From NCBI GenBank assembly GCA_963740675.1, contig CAVUFS010000011.1:1-64000 (forward strand): a stretch of 64,000 nucleotides of DNA. Direction: 5' to 3'. How positions within the stretch are numbered: the stretch's first letter is position 1; each line of letters begins with the position of its first letter. Below are positions 34,966 to 45,878 of the stretch, piece after piece. Under the pieces are notes generated by a model, which saw only the letters and a list, made by a program, of their open reading frames with translations, had not been told where the DNA came from and ran no database searches. Origin of the DNA: CAIKMD01 sp963740675 (GTDB taxonomy: Bacteria > Pseudomonadota > Alphaproteobacteria > ATCC43930 > CGMCC-115725). The position numbers were made by a program, and so were the translations under genes.

Positions 34966-36876
34966 TCAGCCCGAGGCCACAGTGGTGGACGCGCCGAAAG
35001 GTTGGTCGGGGACGCGGTTCACCGGATCGCGCTTTTGCGCCTCGAGCAGCACGTCATGGCAGATCGGCGCCGCGACCGCGCCGCCTTCGCCGCCGGTCGC
35101 GCCGCCATGCTCCACCACCACGGCGCAGACATAACGCGGCGCGTTATAGGGCGCGAAGCCGACGAACAGCGCATGGTCGCGGTTCTTCCACGGCACCGAC
35201 TGGCCGGTCAGGTGGCCATGCGCACGCTCGGCCTCGCTGTAATGACGGACCTGCGCCGTGCCGGTCTTGCCGGCCATCAGCATGTCCGGCTCCTTGATGC
35301 GCGCGGCGTAGCCTGTGCCGTGCTGGGTATTCACCACCGCGAACATGCCTTCGCGGATCAGCTCGAGATGCGCCCCTTGCACGCCGAGCGAGGCAAAATC
35401 GCTATCGACGCCGGTCGGCAAGGTGCTGCTCGGCGTCATCACGCCTTGCTTGCGCAGCAGGCGCGGCACCACCGCCCGCCCCGTCACCAGCCGCGCGGTA
35501 TAGGTCGCGAGCTGCAGCGGCGTCACCGAGACGAAGCTCTGGCCGATGCCGCAACTGATCGTCTCGCCGCGCTGCCACGGCACGCCCGTCGTCGCCATCT
35601 TCCAGGCACGGGTTGGAATGATACCGGTCTTCTCGCCGGGGATATCGATATCGAGCTTCACGCCGAGGCCCATGCGATTGGCCATCGCCGCGATCTTGTC
35701 GATGCCGAGCAGATCGGCCGTGTGATAGAAGAACACGTCGCAGGATTCGGGGATTGCGCGCTTCAGGCTCAGCGTCCCGTGCCCGCCCTTCTTCCAGCAA
35801 TGGAACACCGAATTGCCCAGCGTAAAGGTGCCGGGGCAGAGGAATTCCGTGTTCTCGGTCAGCACGCCCGCTTCGAGCCCAGCGAGCGAGACCAGCAGCT
35901 TGAACGTAGAGCCCGGCGCGTAGGTGCCGCTGATCGCCTTGTTGCTCAAGGGATTGAGCGGATCGTTGACGAGCTGTTGCCACATCGTCGAGGTCAGCCC
36001 GGCGGAGAATGCGCCCGGATCGAAGCTTGGCGTCGAGGCCAGCACCAGCACCTCGCCGGTCCAGGCGTCGAGCACGACGCAGGACGCGCTGCCCTGCGCC
36101 TTGCAGCGCTTCACCGCGAGGTCCTGCAGCTCCATATCGATCGACAGCGAAAGGTCCTGGCCCGGGAGCCCTTCCTCGCGCGCGAGTTCGCGCACGACGC
36201 GGCCGAAAGCATTGACCTCGACCTCGCTGGTGCCGGCGGTGCCGCGCAGATCGAGATCGTAAGCCTTCTCGAAGCCGCTCTTGCCGATGCGGAAATCCGG
36301 CAGCTCGAGCAGCGGGTCGTCGTTGTGCAGATCGTCTTCCGAGACCGCGGCCACGTAACCGACCGTGTGCGAGATCTCGTCGCTGAAGGGGTAGTAGCGG
36401 GTCAGCGCCTGCTCGATCGAGACGCCCGGCAATTCCAGCGTATTAACTTCAATACGCGTCATCTCGTCCCAGCTCAGATCGTCGCGCAGCACCACCGGCA
36501 CGAAGCTCAGCTTGGCGCGCACATCGCGCAGGACGCGGCGGCGATCGGCATCGGTCAGCGGCACGAGACTGGCGACGGCATCCAGCGTTGCCTGGATATC
36601 GCCGGCCTGTTCGGCGATCAGCACCGCGCGGAAAGTCGGCTTGTTGGCGGCGAGTTGCACGCCGAAACGGTCGAGGATGCGGCCGCGCGGCGGCGCCAAG
36701 AGGCGGATATTGATGCGGTTCTCGTCGGCCTGCATCGCATAGCGATCGGCCTGCATCACCTGCAGGTAATAGAGCCGGCCGGCGAGCGTGCCGAGCAGCG
36801 CGAGCTGGCCGCCGGCGAGCAGCGCGGCGCGCCGCGTCAGCAGGCGGCCGCGGTCCTTTTCCTTCCTATTCGCCAT
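34966..36876 (-). CDS. mrdA: penicillin-binding protein 2 (transpeptidase)
   Basis: 636-residue class B PBP that crosslinks peptidoglycan in the elongasome. One N-terminal membrane helix (LAGGQLALLGTLAGRLYYLQ), pedestal/dimer domain starting RLLAPPRGRILDRFGVQLAA, then the transpeptidase domain with SxxK as PGSTFKL, the SxN-equivalent SCD, and KTG as MAGKTGTAQV. Between mreD (16 bases) and rodA. Intact and of ordinary length. Confidence 0.95.
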   Translation of the reverse strand: MANRKEKDRGRLLTRRAALLAGGQLALLGTLAGRLYYLQVMQADRYAMQADENRINIRLLAPPRGRILDRFGVQLAANKPTFRAVLIAEQAGDIQATLDAVASLVPLTDADRRRVLRDVRAKLSFVPVVLRDDLSWDEMTRIEVNTLELPGVSIEQALTRYYPFSDEISHTVGYVAAVSEDDLHNDDPLLELPDFRIGKSGFEKAYDLDLRGTAGTSEVEVNAFGRVVRELAREEGLPGQDLSLSIDMELQDLAVKRCKAQGSASCVVLDAWTGEVLVLASTPSFDPGAFSAGLTSTMWQQLVNDPLNPLSNKAISGTYAPGSTFKLLVSLAGLEAGVLTENTEFLCPGTFTLGNSVFHCWKKGGHGTLSLKRAIPESCDVFFYHTADLLGIDKIAAMANRMGLGVKLDIDIPGEKTGIIPTRAWKMATTGVPWQRGETISCGIGQSFVSVTPLQLATYTARLVTGRAVVPRLLRKQGVMTPSSTLPTGVDSDFASLGVQGAHLELIREGMFAVVNTQHGTGYAARIKEPDMLMAGKTGTAQVRHYSEAERAHGHLTGQSVPWKNRDHALFVGFAPYNAPRYVCAVVVEHGGATGGEGGAVAAPICHDVLLEAQKRDPVNRVPDQPFGASTTVASG

Positions 36877-36892
36877 GGCTAACGATCACCGC

Positions 36893-37408
36893 TCAGGCCT
36901 GCGTCAGGAAAGCGCGCTGCGCACGCGCCAGCAGATAGCTTGCCGCCGGATAGCAGGCGACGGTCAGGACCGCCTGGAAAGCGAAAGGCCGCAAATCGAT
37001 AAAGCCGCCGTGGAGCGCGCTTACCAGCGCCCACAGCAGCAGGAACGCGGCGACGGCCAAAGCCAGGAAGCCGAGCCAGACGATGGCAAAGGGGCGATTG
37101 ACGAAGAATTTGCGCTGACCCATCACTGCCGTGCGCCCGACCAGGAACACCAGGGCGGAAATGCCGACATAAGGCGTGCCGTTCAGGAGATCGAGCAGCA
37201 AGCCGCTCGCGAACACGGCGCTGAGCGGCAAAAGGTCGGGGCGATAAACCGTCCAGTGGAACACCGCCATCAGCGCGAAGGCCGGCATCACCACGGCAAA
37301 GCCCGGCAGATTGAGCGGCACCACCGAGAAAAACGCGAACAACACCGTCGTCAGGAATGGCACCAGCCGGCCCGGGTAGCCGATATCGCGCTGTAAGGCA
37401 ATAGGCAT
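36893..37408 (-). CDS. mreD: rod-shape-determining protein MreD
   Basis: 171-residue, five- or six-helix inner-membrane protein that links MreC with RodA/PBP2. Hydrophobic segments such as FLTTVLFAFFSVVPLNLPGF, LSAVFASGLLLDLLNGTPYV (with the conserved GLLLD-x-LxGTP-x-G loop) and FLALAVAAFLLLWALVSAL. Sits between mreC and mrdA with short gaps. Intact. Confidence 0.9.
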   Translation of the reverse strand: MPIALQRDIGYPGRLVPFLTTVLFAFFSVVPLNLPGFAVVMPAFALMAVFHWTVYRPDLLPLSAVFASGLLLDLLNGTPYVGISALVFLVGRTAVMGQRKFFVNRPFAIVWLGFLALAVAAFLLLWALVSALHGGFIDLRPFAFQAVLTVACYPAASYLLARAQRAFLTQA

Positions 37409-37422
37409 TGCCTGTCACCGGG

Positions 37423-38314
37423 TCATCGTAAGGATTCGGCAGCCGCCGATTTCGTCACTCGGGTCGAGACACGCGGCGGCGGTACCGCGCTTTGCGGCAA
37501 TACGCCGGATAGACCGAAATCGACGATCCGCAACACTTCGAGCCGCGACAACTCCGCATAAGGCTCGACGCGGATGACGCCATTCGCGACCGAGGACACG
37601 ACGCCCACCGGCAGGCCCGGCGGGAAGACGCCGCCCGCGCCGACCGTCACGATCCGCTCGCCGACCGTCACCTCGATCGTCGTCGGCAAATAGACCAGCC
37701 GCGGCTGCTCGGAGTTATCCCCATCCAAAACGGCATGCTGGTGATTGTCTTCGAGCTCGACCGGGATGTGCGAATTGAGATCGGTCAGCAGCAGCACGCG
37801 CGCCGTGCGCGAACCGACCTCGGAGATGCGGCCGACCAGCCCTTCGCCCGATAGCGCCGCCTGACCCCGTGTCACGCCTTCCTGGTTGCCGGCGTTGATC
37901 AGCACGTTACGGGCAAAAGCGCCGCCCGAAATCGGCGATCACCTGGGCGGCCAGCGAGTGGACGGTATTCTGCGGCTCGAACTTCGTCAGCGCGCGTAGC
38001 TCGGTGTTCTCGGTCTCGAGCCGGCGGGCGATCTCCTGCCACTGCAAGAGCCGGGCGTTCTCCTCGCGGAGCTGGGCATTCTCGCGGCCGACCGAGACCG
38101 CGTTCGAGACGCTCTGAACGGCGTTGGTAATAGCGCCAACCGGCTGGCCGACCGCCTGCAGCAAGGGGGCTACGCGGTCCGCGACCGAGGCACGCAAGCC
38201 GTCATACAGCAGCAGATCCGTCTTGCCGAAGAGGACCATCACCGCGGAAATGAGCACGAGGAAAGGAAGCGCGAGACGCTGCGCGACTACTTTTACGGGC
38301 GCTGAGATACGCAT
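37423..38314 (-). CDS. mreC: rod-shape-determining protein MreC, one-base frameshift
   Basis: Periplasmic scaffold of the elongasome: N-terminal membrane helix (LALPFLVLISAVMVLFGKTD), coiled coil (VGRENAQLREENARLLQWQE), then the beta-barrel core. The frame breaks in a run of four T near 37915 (FGRRF then stop); deleting one T restores FGRRFARNVLINAGNQEGVT and the rest, TGGG-like ARVLLLTDLNSHIPVE and VGVVSSVANGVIRVEPYAEL, to 37423. Corrected length about 297 residues. Since mreC is normally essential in rods and the change is a homopolymer indel, a sequencing error is far more likely than a real null. Confidence 0.88.
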
Positions 38315-38369
38315 CCGAAAATCCGTCTTCCTAAAGGCCCCGACCCTCAGAAACCAACTCTATACCCAA

Positions 38370-39410
38370 TCAGTACATGCTGATGAGAACAGACTTCAAC
38401 GTTTTCATTTCTTCGAGCGCGCGGCCGGTGCCGAGCGCGACGCAAGACAGCGGATCGTCGGCGATCGACACCGGTAGACCCGTCGCATGGCGCAGCACGT
38501 AATCGAGATTGCCAAGAAGCGCGCCGCCGCCAGTCAGGACAATGCCCTTGTCGACGATATCGGCCGCCAATTCGGGCGCCGTATGCTCGAGCGCGACCTT
38601 CACCGCCTCGACGATGGCGCCAACCGGCTCGGCGAGGCTCTCGGCAATCTGCCGCTCGCTGATGACGATTTCCTTGGGCACCCCGTTCATCAGATCGCGG
38701 CCCTTGATCTCCATGACCCGGCCCTCGCCCTCTTCGGGCATGCAAGCCGAGCCGATCTCTTTCTTGATGCGCTCCGCCGACGATTCGCCAACCAGGAGAT
38801 TATGGTTGCGGCGGATATAGGCGATGATCGCCTCGTCCATCTTGTCGCCGCCGACGCGCACCGAGCGCGAATAGACGATGCCGCCGAGCGACAACACCGC
38901 GACCTCGGTCGTGCCGCCGCCGATATCGACGACCATCGAGCCGGTCGGCTCGGTCACTGGTAGGCCGGCACCGATCGCCGCGGCCATCGGCTCCTCGATG
39001 AGGAACACGCGGCGCGCACCGGCGCTTTCCGCCGATTCCTGAATCGCACGGCGCTCGACCGCGGTCGAGCCGGAGGGAACACAGACGATGATTTGCGGAT
39101 TGGCGAAGCTGCGGCGATTGTGAACCTTGCGGATGAAATGCTTGATCATCTCTTCCGCGACTTCGAAATCGGCGATGACGCCGTCGCGCAAGGGACGGAT
39201 CGCCATGATGTTACCGGGCGTGCGGCCTAGCATCATCTTGGCCTCGTCGCCAACCGCCAGCACCTGCTTGCGGCCTTTGACACTCGCGATCGCGACGACC
39301 GACGGCTCGTTGAGGACAATCCCGCGTCCCTTCACGTAAACCAGGGTATTCGCCGTCCCCAAATCGATCGCCATGTCGGCGGAGAGAATACCCAGCAGAT
39401 TTCCGAACAT
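38370..39410 (-). CDS. mreB: cell-shape actin homologue MreB
   Basis: 346-residue bacterial actin that positions the elongasome. Phosphate-1 loop MAIDLGTANTLVYVKGRGIV, connector AAAIGAGLPVTEPTGSMVVD, phosphate-2 DIGGGTTEVAVLSLGGIVYS, and adenosine motif VLTGGGALLGNLD. First gene of the mre cluster; 56 bases before mreC. A hairpin separates it from leuA upstream. Intact and highly conserved. Confidence 0.97.
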   Translation of the reverse strand: MFGNLLGILSADMAIDLGTANTLVYVKGRGIVLNEPSVVAIASVKGRKQVLAVGDEAKMMLGRTPGNIMAIRPLRDGVIADFEVAEEMIKHFIRKVHNRRSFANPQIIVCVPSGSTAVERRAIQESAESAGARRVFLIEEPMAAAIGAGLPVTEPTGSMVVDIGGGTTEVAVLSLGGIVYSRSVRVGGDKMDEAIIAYIRRNHNLLVGESSAERIKKEIGSACMPEEGEGRVMEIKGRDLMNGVPKEIVISERQIAESLAEPVGAIVEAVKVALEHTAPELAADIVDKGIVLTGGGALLGNLDYVLRHATGLPVSIADDPLSCVALGTGRALEEMKTLKSVLISMY

Positions 39411-39451
39411 CAGTAGTTCCCAATCACCCCCGCCGCTAGGAAAACGCGAGC

Positions 39452-39471
39452 GGCGGTCCGGCGGGACCGCC
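39452..39471 (-). terminator. hairpin between leuA and mreB
   Basis: GGCGGTCC / GGACCGCC stem with a four-base loop, about 20 bases past the leuA stop; a TTTT lies 10 bases further on the minus strand. Probably separates the amino-acid and cell-shape operons. Confidence 0.5.
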
Positions 39472-39489
39472 TCTCACGTGCTTGCCGCA

Positions 39490-41092
39490 TCAAGCCGACA
39501 TCGCGGCGGGCGCCGTCTTTGCCCGTTTGACCATGAGCTTGTTGAGCGCGTGGATATAGGCCCGCGCCGAAGCGACGAGCGTATCCGGTTCCGCACCCTG
39601 ACCGTTCACAGTCTTGCCGTCTTCCTCGAGCCGCACCGTAACCTCTGCCTGCGCATCGGTACCATGCGTAACTGCACTTACCTGGTAGAGCTGCAATTTC
39701 GCCTCGTGCGGCACCAGCGCCTTGATGGCGTTGAAGGTGGCGTCGACGGGGCCGTTGCCGGTGGTCATCGCGGTCTGCTTCTTGCCCTCGATCTCGAGTT
39801 CGAGCGTGGCCGTCTGAGGCCCGCGCGAGCCGGCAATCACTTGCAGCGAAATGAATTTGATGAGCTCGGCCTCATGCTGGATCTCGTCGTCGATCAGCGC
39901 GACGATGTCCTCGTCATAGACATCCTTCTTGCGATCGGCGAGATCCTTGAAGCGCTTGAACGCCTCGTTCATCGCATTGTCGCCGATCTCGAAGCCCAGC
40001 TCTTTGAGCTTGGCCTTGAAGGCGTGGCGACCGGAATGCTTACCCATCACCAGGGTGGACTTGCCGAGCCCGACCGAGTCGGGCGTCATGATCTCATAGG
40101 TGCCGGCATGCTTCAGCATGCCGTCCTGATGGATGCCGCTTTCATGCGCGAAAGCATTGGCGCCGACGATCGCCTTGTTCGGCTGAACGACGAAGCCGGT
40201 GATCGCCGAAACCAATCGCGAAGCGCGGGTGATGTATTCGGATTTGACGCCGGTCGTGAACGGCATCCGGTCCTGGCGCGTCCTGAGCGCCATGATGATC
40301 TCTTCCATCGCCGCGTTGCCGGCGCGCTCGCCCAGGCCGTTGACGGTGCATTCGATCTGCCGCGCTCCAGAACCGACCGCCGCCAGCGAATTGGCGACCG
40401 CCAGACCGAGATCGTTGTGGCAATGCACCGAGATCACGGCCTTGTCGATATTCGGCACGCGGTTGACGACCATGCCGATCAGCGCCGCGAATTCATCGGG
40501 CACGGCATAGCCGACGGTATCCGGAATGTTGATGGTGCGGGCACCGGCCTTGATCGCCGCCTCGACCGTGCGGCAGAGGAAATCATGCTCGGTGCGGGAG
40601 CCATCCTCGCAGGACCACTCGACATCGTCGCAGAGCTTGCGCGCCAGGGTGACGCTATCGATCACCGCCTGATACACCTGCTCGGATGCCATCTGCAGCT
40701 TGTATTTCATGTGCAGCGGCGAGGTCGAAATGAAGGTGTGGATGCGCGGGCGTTTCGCGTGCTGCACCGCTTCCCAGCAGCGCTCGATATCGGCGCGGCC
40801 GGCACGCGCGAGTCCGCAGACGCTCGAACTCGGTGACCTGCTTGGCGATCTCGCGGACCGCCTCGAAATCGCCGTTCGAGGCGATCGGGAAGCCGGCTTC
40901 GATCACGTCAACGCCCATCTCCTCGAGGAGTACGGCGATCTTGATCTTCTCTTGGAGATTCATCGACGCGCCGGGCGACTGTTCACCGTCGCGCAGCGTG
41001 GTGTCAAAAATGATGACGCGCGAAGACGCGGGTACTTTGGCTTTGCTGTCGGCACCGCCGGTCTTGGCGGTGCTGGATTCATGGGCGCTCAT
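39490..41092 (-). CDS. leuA: 2-isopropylmalate synthase, one-base frameshift
   Basis: First committed enzyme of leucine synthesis, condensing acetyl-CoA and 2-oxoisovalerate. RVIIFDTTLRDGEQSPGASM with the metal-binding Asp opens the DRE-TIM barrel; metal ligands HxH appear in ISVHCHNDLGLAVANSLAAV; the allosteric LeuA-dimer domain follows QVIAGSRGPQTATLELEIEG. Near 40815 one base too many breaks the frame after KQVTEFE; the shifted frame gives VCGLARAGRADIERCWEAVQ. Corrected length about 534 residues, normal. Preceded by a 409-base gap that should hold its promoter. A sequencing error is the likely cause. Confidence 0.88.
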
Positions 41093-41501
41093 AGGCGCAA
41101 TTCCTCTGGTCTGGAAAGCAAGGGTAGGCCGCGAACGGTAACCCCCAAGCGCGAATAAGGCCGAGAATCCTCGCGCTCAGGGGCAGCTAAGTCGAAGCGA
41201 CCGGCCCCTTTTCCACAGCAGGCTACGCACTAGTTGTTGGTTCGCCATGACACGGGCGCACGCGGCCGAGCGCATCTGCGCCAGCCTGCTGCTTCCCGAT
41301 GTCAAAATTGCGACCATCAAACCCTCGTCACCTGCACCGACGTCCAGTAAGGAAAATTCATACGGGTTTACAATTCCTTACCAACCCTACCGAACGAGAA
41401 AATTTACCATACCAATTATGTCTATCTCCTTTACGGCGCCTATCGCAACATTTCTTCGCGATTCCGCGAGTTGGGGACCGATTTGAGGGTCGCGCGGGGG
41501 A
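41093..41501. other. leuA upstream region
   Basis: Spacer between ilvC and leuA, A/T-rich around 41341-41440, which probably includes the leuA promoter. On the minus strand a short frame (about 41247 to 41178, 23 codons) contains five Leu and is followed by a weak GCGCGA hairpin; it could be a leader peptide, but I see no convincing alternative terminator pair. Confidence 0.35.
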
Positions 41502-42521
<1,020 letters not shown>

Positions 42522-42551
42522 CGAATTTCCCTCTTGGCGTAAAGCGTCGGT

Positions 42552-43055
42552 TCAGAATTTGGCGGCGCCGCGCGAAATCGCGACGACGCCGGTCCGTGAA
42601 ATGTCTACGAGGCCCAGCGGCTTCATCAGATTGATGAAAGCGTCGAGCTTTTCGGTCGAGCCGGTGATCTCGAAAACGAAGCTCTCGATCGTCGAATCGA
42701 CCACCCGGGCACGGAAGATATCGGCTAGCCGCAGCGATTCAATCCGCTTTTCGCCGGTACCAGCCATCTTTACCAGGAGCAGCTCGCGCTCGACCGCGGG
42801 GCCGTCTTCGGTCAGGTCATGCACCATGCGCACCGGCACGAGGCGCGAAAGCTGCGCCTTGATCTGCTCGATGATCATGTCCGTGCCCGAGGTGACGACG
42901 GTGATGCGCGACAGCGCTTCTTCCGCATCGACCTCGGCAACGGTGAGGCTCTCGATGTTGTAGCCGCGGCCCGAGAACAAGCCGATGACGCGCGCCAGCA
43001 CGCCCGGCTCATTGTCGACCAGCACCGCAATCGTATGACGTTCGATCTCGCTCAC
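42552..43055 (-). CDS. ilvH: acetolactate synthase, regulatory (small) subunit
   Basis: 167-residue regulatory subunit conferring valine feedback on the large subunit. N-terminal ACT domain HTIAVLVDNEPGVLARVIGL with FSGRGYNIESLTVAEVD, second half LADIFRARVVDSTIESFVFE and KLDAFINLMKPLGLVDISRT. 35 bases after ilvI, 30 before ilvC. Also called ilvN in related genomes. Intact. Confidence 0.95.
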   Translation of the reverse strand: MSEIERHTIAVLVDNEPGVLARVIGLFSGRGYNIESLTVAEVDAEEALSRITVVTSGTDMIIEQIKAQLSRLVPVRMVHDLTEDGPAVERELLLVKMAGTGEKRIESLRLADIFRARVVDSTIESFVFEITGSTEKLDAFINLMKPLGLVDISRTGVVAISRGAAKF

Positions 43056-43090
43056 AATCTATCTCCGTGTTTGGGGGGAAGCTCTCGCGC

Positions 43091-44854
43091 TTAGACGAGA
43101 ACCATTCCCTCTTCGGAGACAGAGCCGCTCTTCTTGTCCGCCGGCCCCAGGATCATCTCGTTATGCGCGGCGCCCGACGGGATCATCGGGAAGCAATTCT
43201 CGGCCTGATCGACCGCGACATCGACGATCACCGGCCCTTCGATCGCGATCATCTCCTTGATGACGCTATCGAGCTCCGACGGCTTCGTCGCGCGCAGCCC
43301 CCTCGCGCCGAACGCTTCGGCGAGCTTCACGAAATCGGGCAGCGAGGCGGTGTAGCTTTCCGAATAGCGGCCGCCATGCAGCAGCTCCTGCCACTGCCGC
43401 ACCATGCCCATGTACTGATTGTTGACGATGAAGATCTTGACCGGCAGCCGATATTGCACCGCCGTCGACATTTCCTGGATGTTCATCAGGATCGAGGCTT
43501 CGCCGGCGATGTCGACGACCAGCGAATCGGGATGCGCGACCTGCACGCCGACCGCCGCGGGCAAGCCATAGCCCATCGTGCCAAGGCCGCCCGACGTCAT
43601 CCAATGCATCGGCCGCTCGAATTTGAAGAGCTGCGCCGCCCACATCTGATGCTGGCCGACTTCGGTCGTGATGTAGGTCTCGCGGCCTTTCGTCAGCTCA
43701 TAGAGCCGCTCGATCGCATATTGCGGCTTGATGATCTTGTCGTCCTGGGCGTAACGCAGGCTCTCGCGCTTGCGCCAGGTCTCGATCTGCTTCCACCACT
43801 TGCCGTGCGCCGCATGATCGGGCGCGAAGCGCTTCGCCTTCAGCGCAGCGGTCAGCGCCTCAAGCACCTTGGCGCAATCGCCGACCACCGGAATATCGAT
43901 GCGGACATTCTTGTTGATCGAGGACGGATCGATATCGATGTGGATCTTCTTCGAGCCCGGCGAGAAAGCGTTGATGCGACCCGTGACGCGGTCGTCGAAA
44001 CGCGCGCCGACATTGATCATCACGTCGCAATCATGCATCGCCCAATTGGCTTCGTAGGTGCCGTGCATGCCGACGAGGCCGAGATAGCGTTTATCCGAGG
44101 CCGGAAACGCGCCGAGGCCCATCAGGGTCAGCGTCACCGGGAAGCCCGTCATCTCGACGAGCTCGCCGAAGAGCTTGCAGGCGCGCGGACCGGAATTGAT
44201 GATGCCGCCGCCGCCATAGAAGAGCGGCTTCTTTGCCGAGGCGATCAGGGCGGCCGCTTCGGCGATGCGTGCGGGATCGGGTTCGGTGCGCGGACGATAG
44301 GATTTGCGATCCTCGATCGTCTCGGGCGCGCGATAATTGCCCATCGCGAAGAGCACGTCTTTCGGCAGATCGACGACGACCGGGCCGGGCCGGCCGCTGC
44401 GCGCGACATAGAACGCTTCGTGCATCACGCGTGCGAGATCGTTCACGTCTTTGACGAGGTAATTGTGCTTGGTGCAGGGCCGGGTGATGCCGGTCGTGTC
44501 GGCCTCTTGGAACGCGTCGTTGCCGATGAGGTGTGTCGGCACCTGGCCGGTCAGGCAGACCAGCGGCACGGAATCCATCAGCGCGTCGGTCAGACCGGTA
44601 ACGGCGTTGGTCGCGCCGGGGCCGCTGGTCACCAGGACCACGCCGACCTTGCCAGTCGAGCGGGCATAGCCTTCGGCGGCATGGACCGCCCCCTGCTCAT
44701 GCCGCACCAGCACGTGCTTCAGCCGGTTCTGCATGAAGAGCGCATCGTAGATCGGCAGGACAGCGCCGCCCGGATAGCCGAATACGACATCAACGCCCTG
44801 GTCGCCCAGTGCTTTGATGACCATTTCGGCCCCGTTCATCTGTTCCGCCGTCAT
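43091..44854 (-). CDS. ilvI: acetolactate synthase, catalytic (large) subunit
   Basis: ThDP- and FAD-dependent enzyme making acetolactate/acetohydroxybutyrate. 587 residues. VDVVFGYPGGAVLPIYDALF and RHEQGAVHAAEGYARSTGKV (ThDP-activating Glu), VVVDLPKDV, and C-terminal ThDP motif with DIAGEASILMNIQEMSTAVQ; the usual GDG is replaced by AGEAS, where GD-x-SFxMN is standard, so the canonical GDGSF is read here as IAGEASIL. Upstream of ilvH, 64 bases after miaA. Otherwise intact. Confidence 0.94.
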   Translation of the reverse strand: MTAEQMNGAEMVIKALGDQGVDVVFGYPGGAVLPIYDALFMQNRLKHVLVRHEQGAVHAAEGYARSTGKVGVVLVTSGPGATNAVTGLTDALMDSVPLVCLTGQVPTHLIGNDAFQEADTTGITRPCTKHNYLVKDVNDLARVMHEAFYVARSGRPGPVVVDLPKDVLFAMGNYRAPETIEDRKSYRPRTEPDPARIAEAAALIASAKKPLFYGGGGIINSGPRACKLFGELVEMTGFPVTLTLMGLGAFPASDKRYLGLVGMHGTYEANWAMHDCDVMINVGARFDDRVTGRINAFSPGSKKIHIDIDPSSINKNVRIDIPVVGDCAKVLEALTAALKAKRFAPDHAAHGKWWKQIETWRKRESLRYAQDDKIIKPQYAIERLYELTKGRETYITTEVGQHQMWAAQLFKFERPMHWMTSGGLGTMGYGLPAAVGVQVAHPDSLVVDIAGEASILMNIQEMSTAVQYRLPVKIFIVNNQYMGMVRQWQELLHGGRYSESYTASLPDFVKLAEAFGARGLRATKPSELDSVIKEMIAIEGPVIVDVAVDQAENCFPMIPSGAAHNEMILGPADKKSGSVSEEGMVLV

Positions 44855-44918
44855 GATTTGCTCCGAAGTGCCGCAGCGGCTTGAGGATTTCCGCCGCGAA
44901 AGGCGGCAACCTAGAGGC

Positions 44919-45878
44919 CTAACCGCAACTCGTCAACAGAGAATGACGAATAAATGCAAAAATCTCTGGTAATAAACTTACTGAAAATTGCTCATTAACC
45001 GTCATTCTGCGCAATATTCCGCTGGATTGGAGCCGATTCCGGAACCAGGTGTATTGCCGCTTGGCATATTGGCGGGTCGCTTGCTGCATCGCAGCAACCG
45101 CTTCGTCCCGGGTGACGCGACCATCGAGGGCGACGCCAAGCTCGCGCAGCCCCACCGCCTTCATCGCCGGCAGGTTCACGGCGAGGCCGCGCGCCAGCAA
45201 GGCGCGCGCTTCTTCCGCGGCGCCTTGGGCGACCATCGCTCTCACGCGCGCGTCACAGGCAAGGTAGAGCCCTTCGCGCTCGGGCAGCAGAACCACCGCC
45301 GCGGCGCGCAGATCGGGCGCCGGCGCCTGCTCGGCTTGCCATTGCGATAGCGATTTGCCGGTCGCGAGCGCGACCTCGTAGGCGCGCGTCAGCCGCTGCG
45401 TGTCGTTGGCGCCGAGTTTTGCCGCGCTGACCGGATCGAGCGCCGCCAGATGCTCGCGAAAGGCGACGCCGCCAAGCTCGGCATGGAGCGCCTTCGCTTC
45501 CTCGCGCGCGCGCGCCGGGATGGCCGGCAATTCGGCGAGGCCGTTGAGCAAGGCTTCGAGATAAAGCCCGGTGCCGCCGGTAAGGATCGGCAAGCGCCCG
45601 GCAAAACGCGCCGCGTCGATCTCTTGATGCGCCAGCGCGAGCCAGCGCCCTGCCGAGCAATTCTCCGCCGCATCGATCACGCCATAAAGACGATGCGGCA
45701 CGCGCGCCATCTCCCCCTCGCCCGGTCGCGCGCTCAGCACGGCGAGATCGCGATACACCTGCTGGCTGTCGGCATTGATGATCGTGCCGGCGAACTCCTC
45801 GGCGATCGCCAACGCCAGCGCCGATTTGCCGCTGGCCGTCGGCCCGGCAACGATGACGATTTCGGGTGTATCGCTCAT
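44919..45878 (-). CDS. miaA: tRNA dimethylallyltransferase MiaA
   Basis: Adds the dimethylallyl group to A37 of tRNAs reading UNN codons. 319 residues. P-loop IVAGPTASGKSALALAIAEE (residues about 9-28), DSQQVYRDLAVLSARP, the PILTGGTGLYLEALLNGLAE motif and QWQAEQ. Start at 45878 (MSDTPEIV), overlapping the stop of the hydrolase gene by four bases; the longer frame to 46019 would run through that gene. C-terminus RQYAKRQYTWFRNR is conserved. Intact. Confidence 0.93.
   Translation of the reverse strand: MSDTPEIVIVAGPTASGKSALALAIAEEFAGTIINADSQQVYRDLAVLSARPGEGEMARVPHRLYGVIDAAENCSAGRWLALAHQEIDAARFAGRLPILTGGTGLYLEALLNGLAELPAIPARAREEAKALHAELGGVAFREHLAALDPVSAAKLGANDTQRLTRAYEVALATGKSLSQWQAEQAPAPDLRAAAVVLLPEREGLYLACDARVRAMVAQGAAEEARALLARGLAVNLPAMKAVGLRELGVALDGRVTRDEAVAAMQQATRQYAKRQYTWFRNRLQSSGILRRMTVNEQFSVSLLPEIFAFIRHSLLTSCG

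Noticed and set aside
34615..36882. 755-codon open frame on the plus strand
   Set aside because: It is the complement of mrdA; His/Arg/Gln-rich composition typical of an antisense shadow in GC-rich DNA, no family.
41170..41300. leucine-rich leader peptide and attenuator before leuA
   Set aside because: Five Leu are spread over 23 codons without a run and no terminator/antiterminator pair could be drawn.
43067..44884. 605-codon open frame on the plus strand
   Set aside because: Antisense to ilvI, which is unambiguous; composition is shadow-like.
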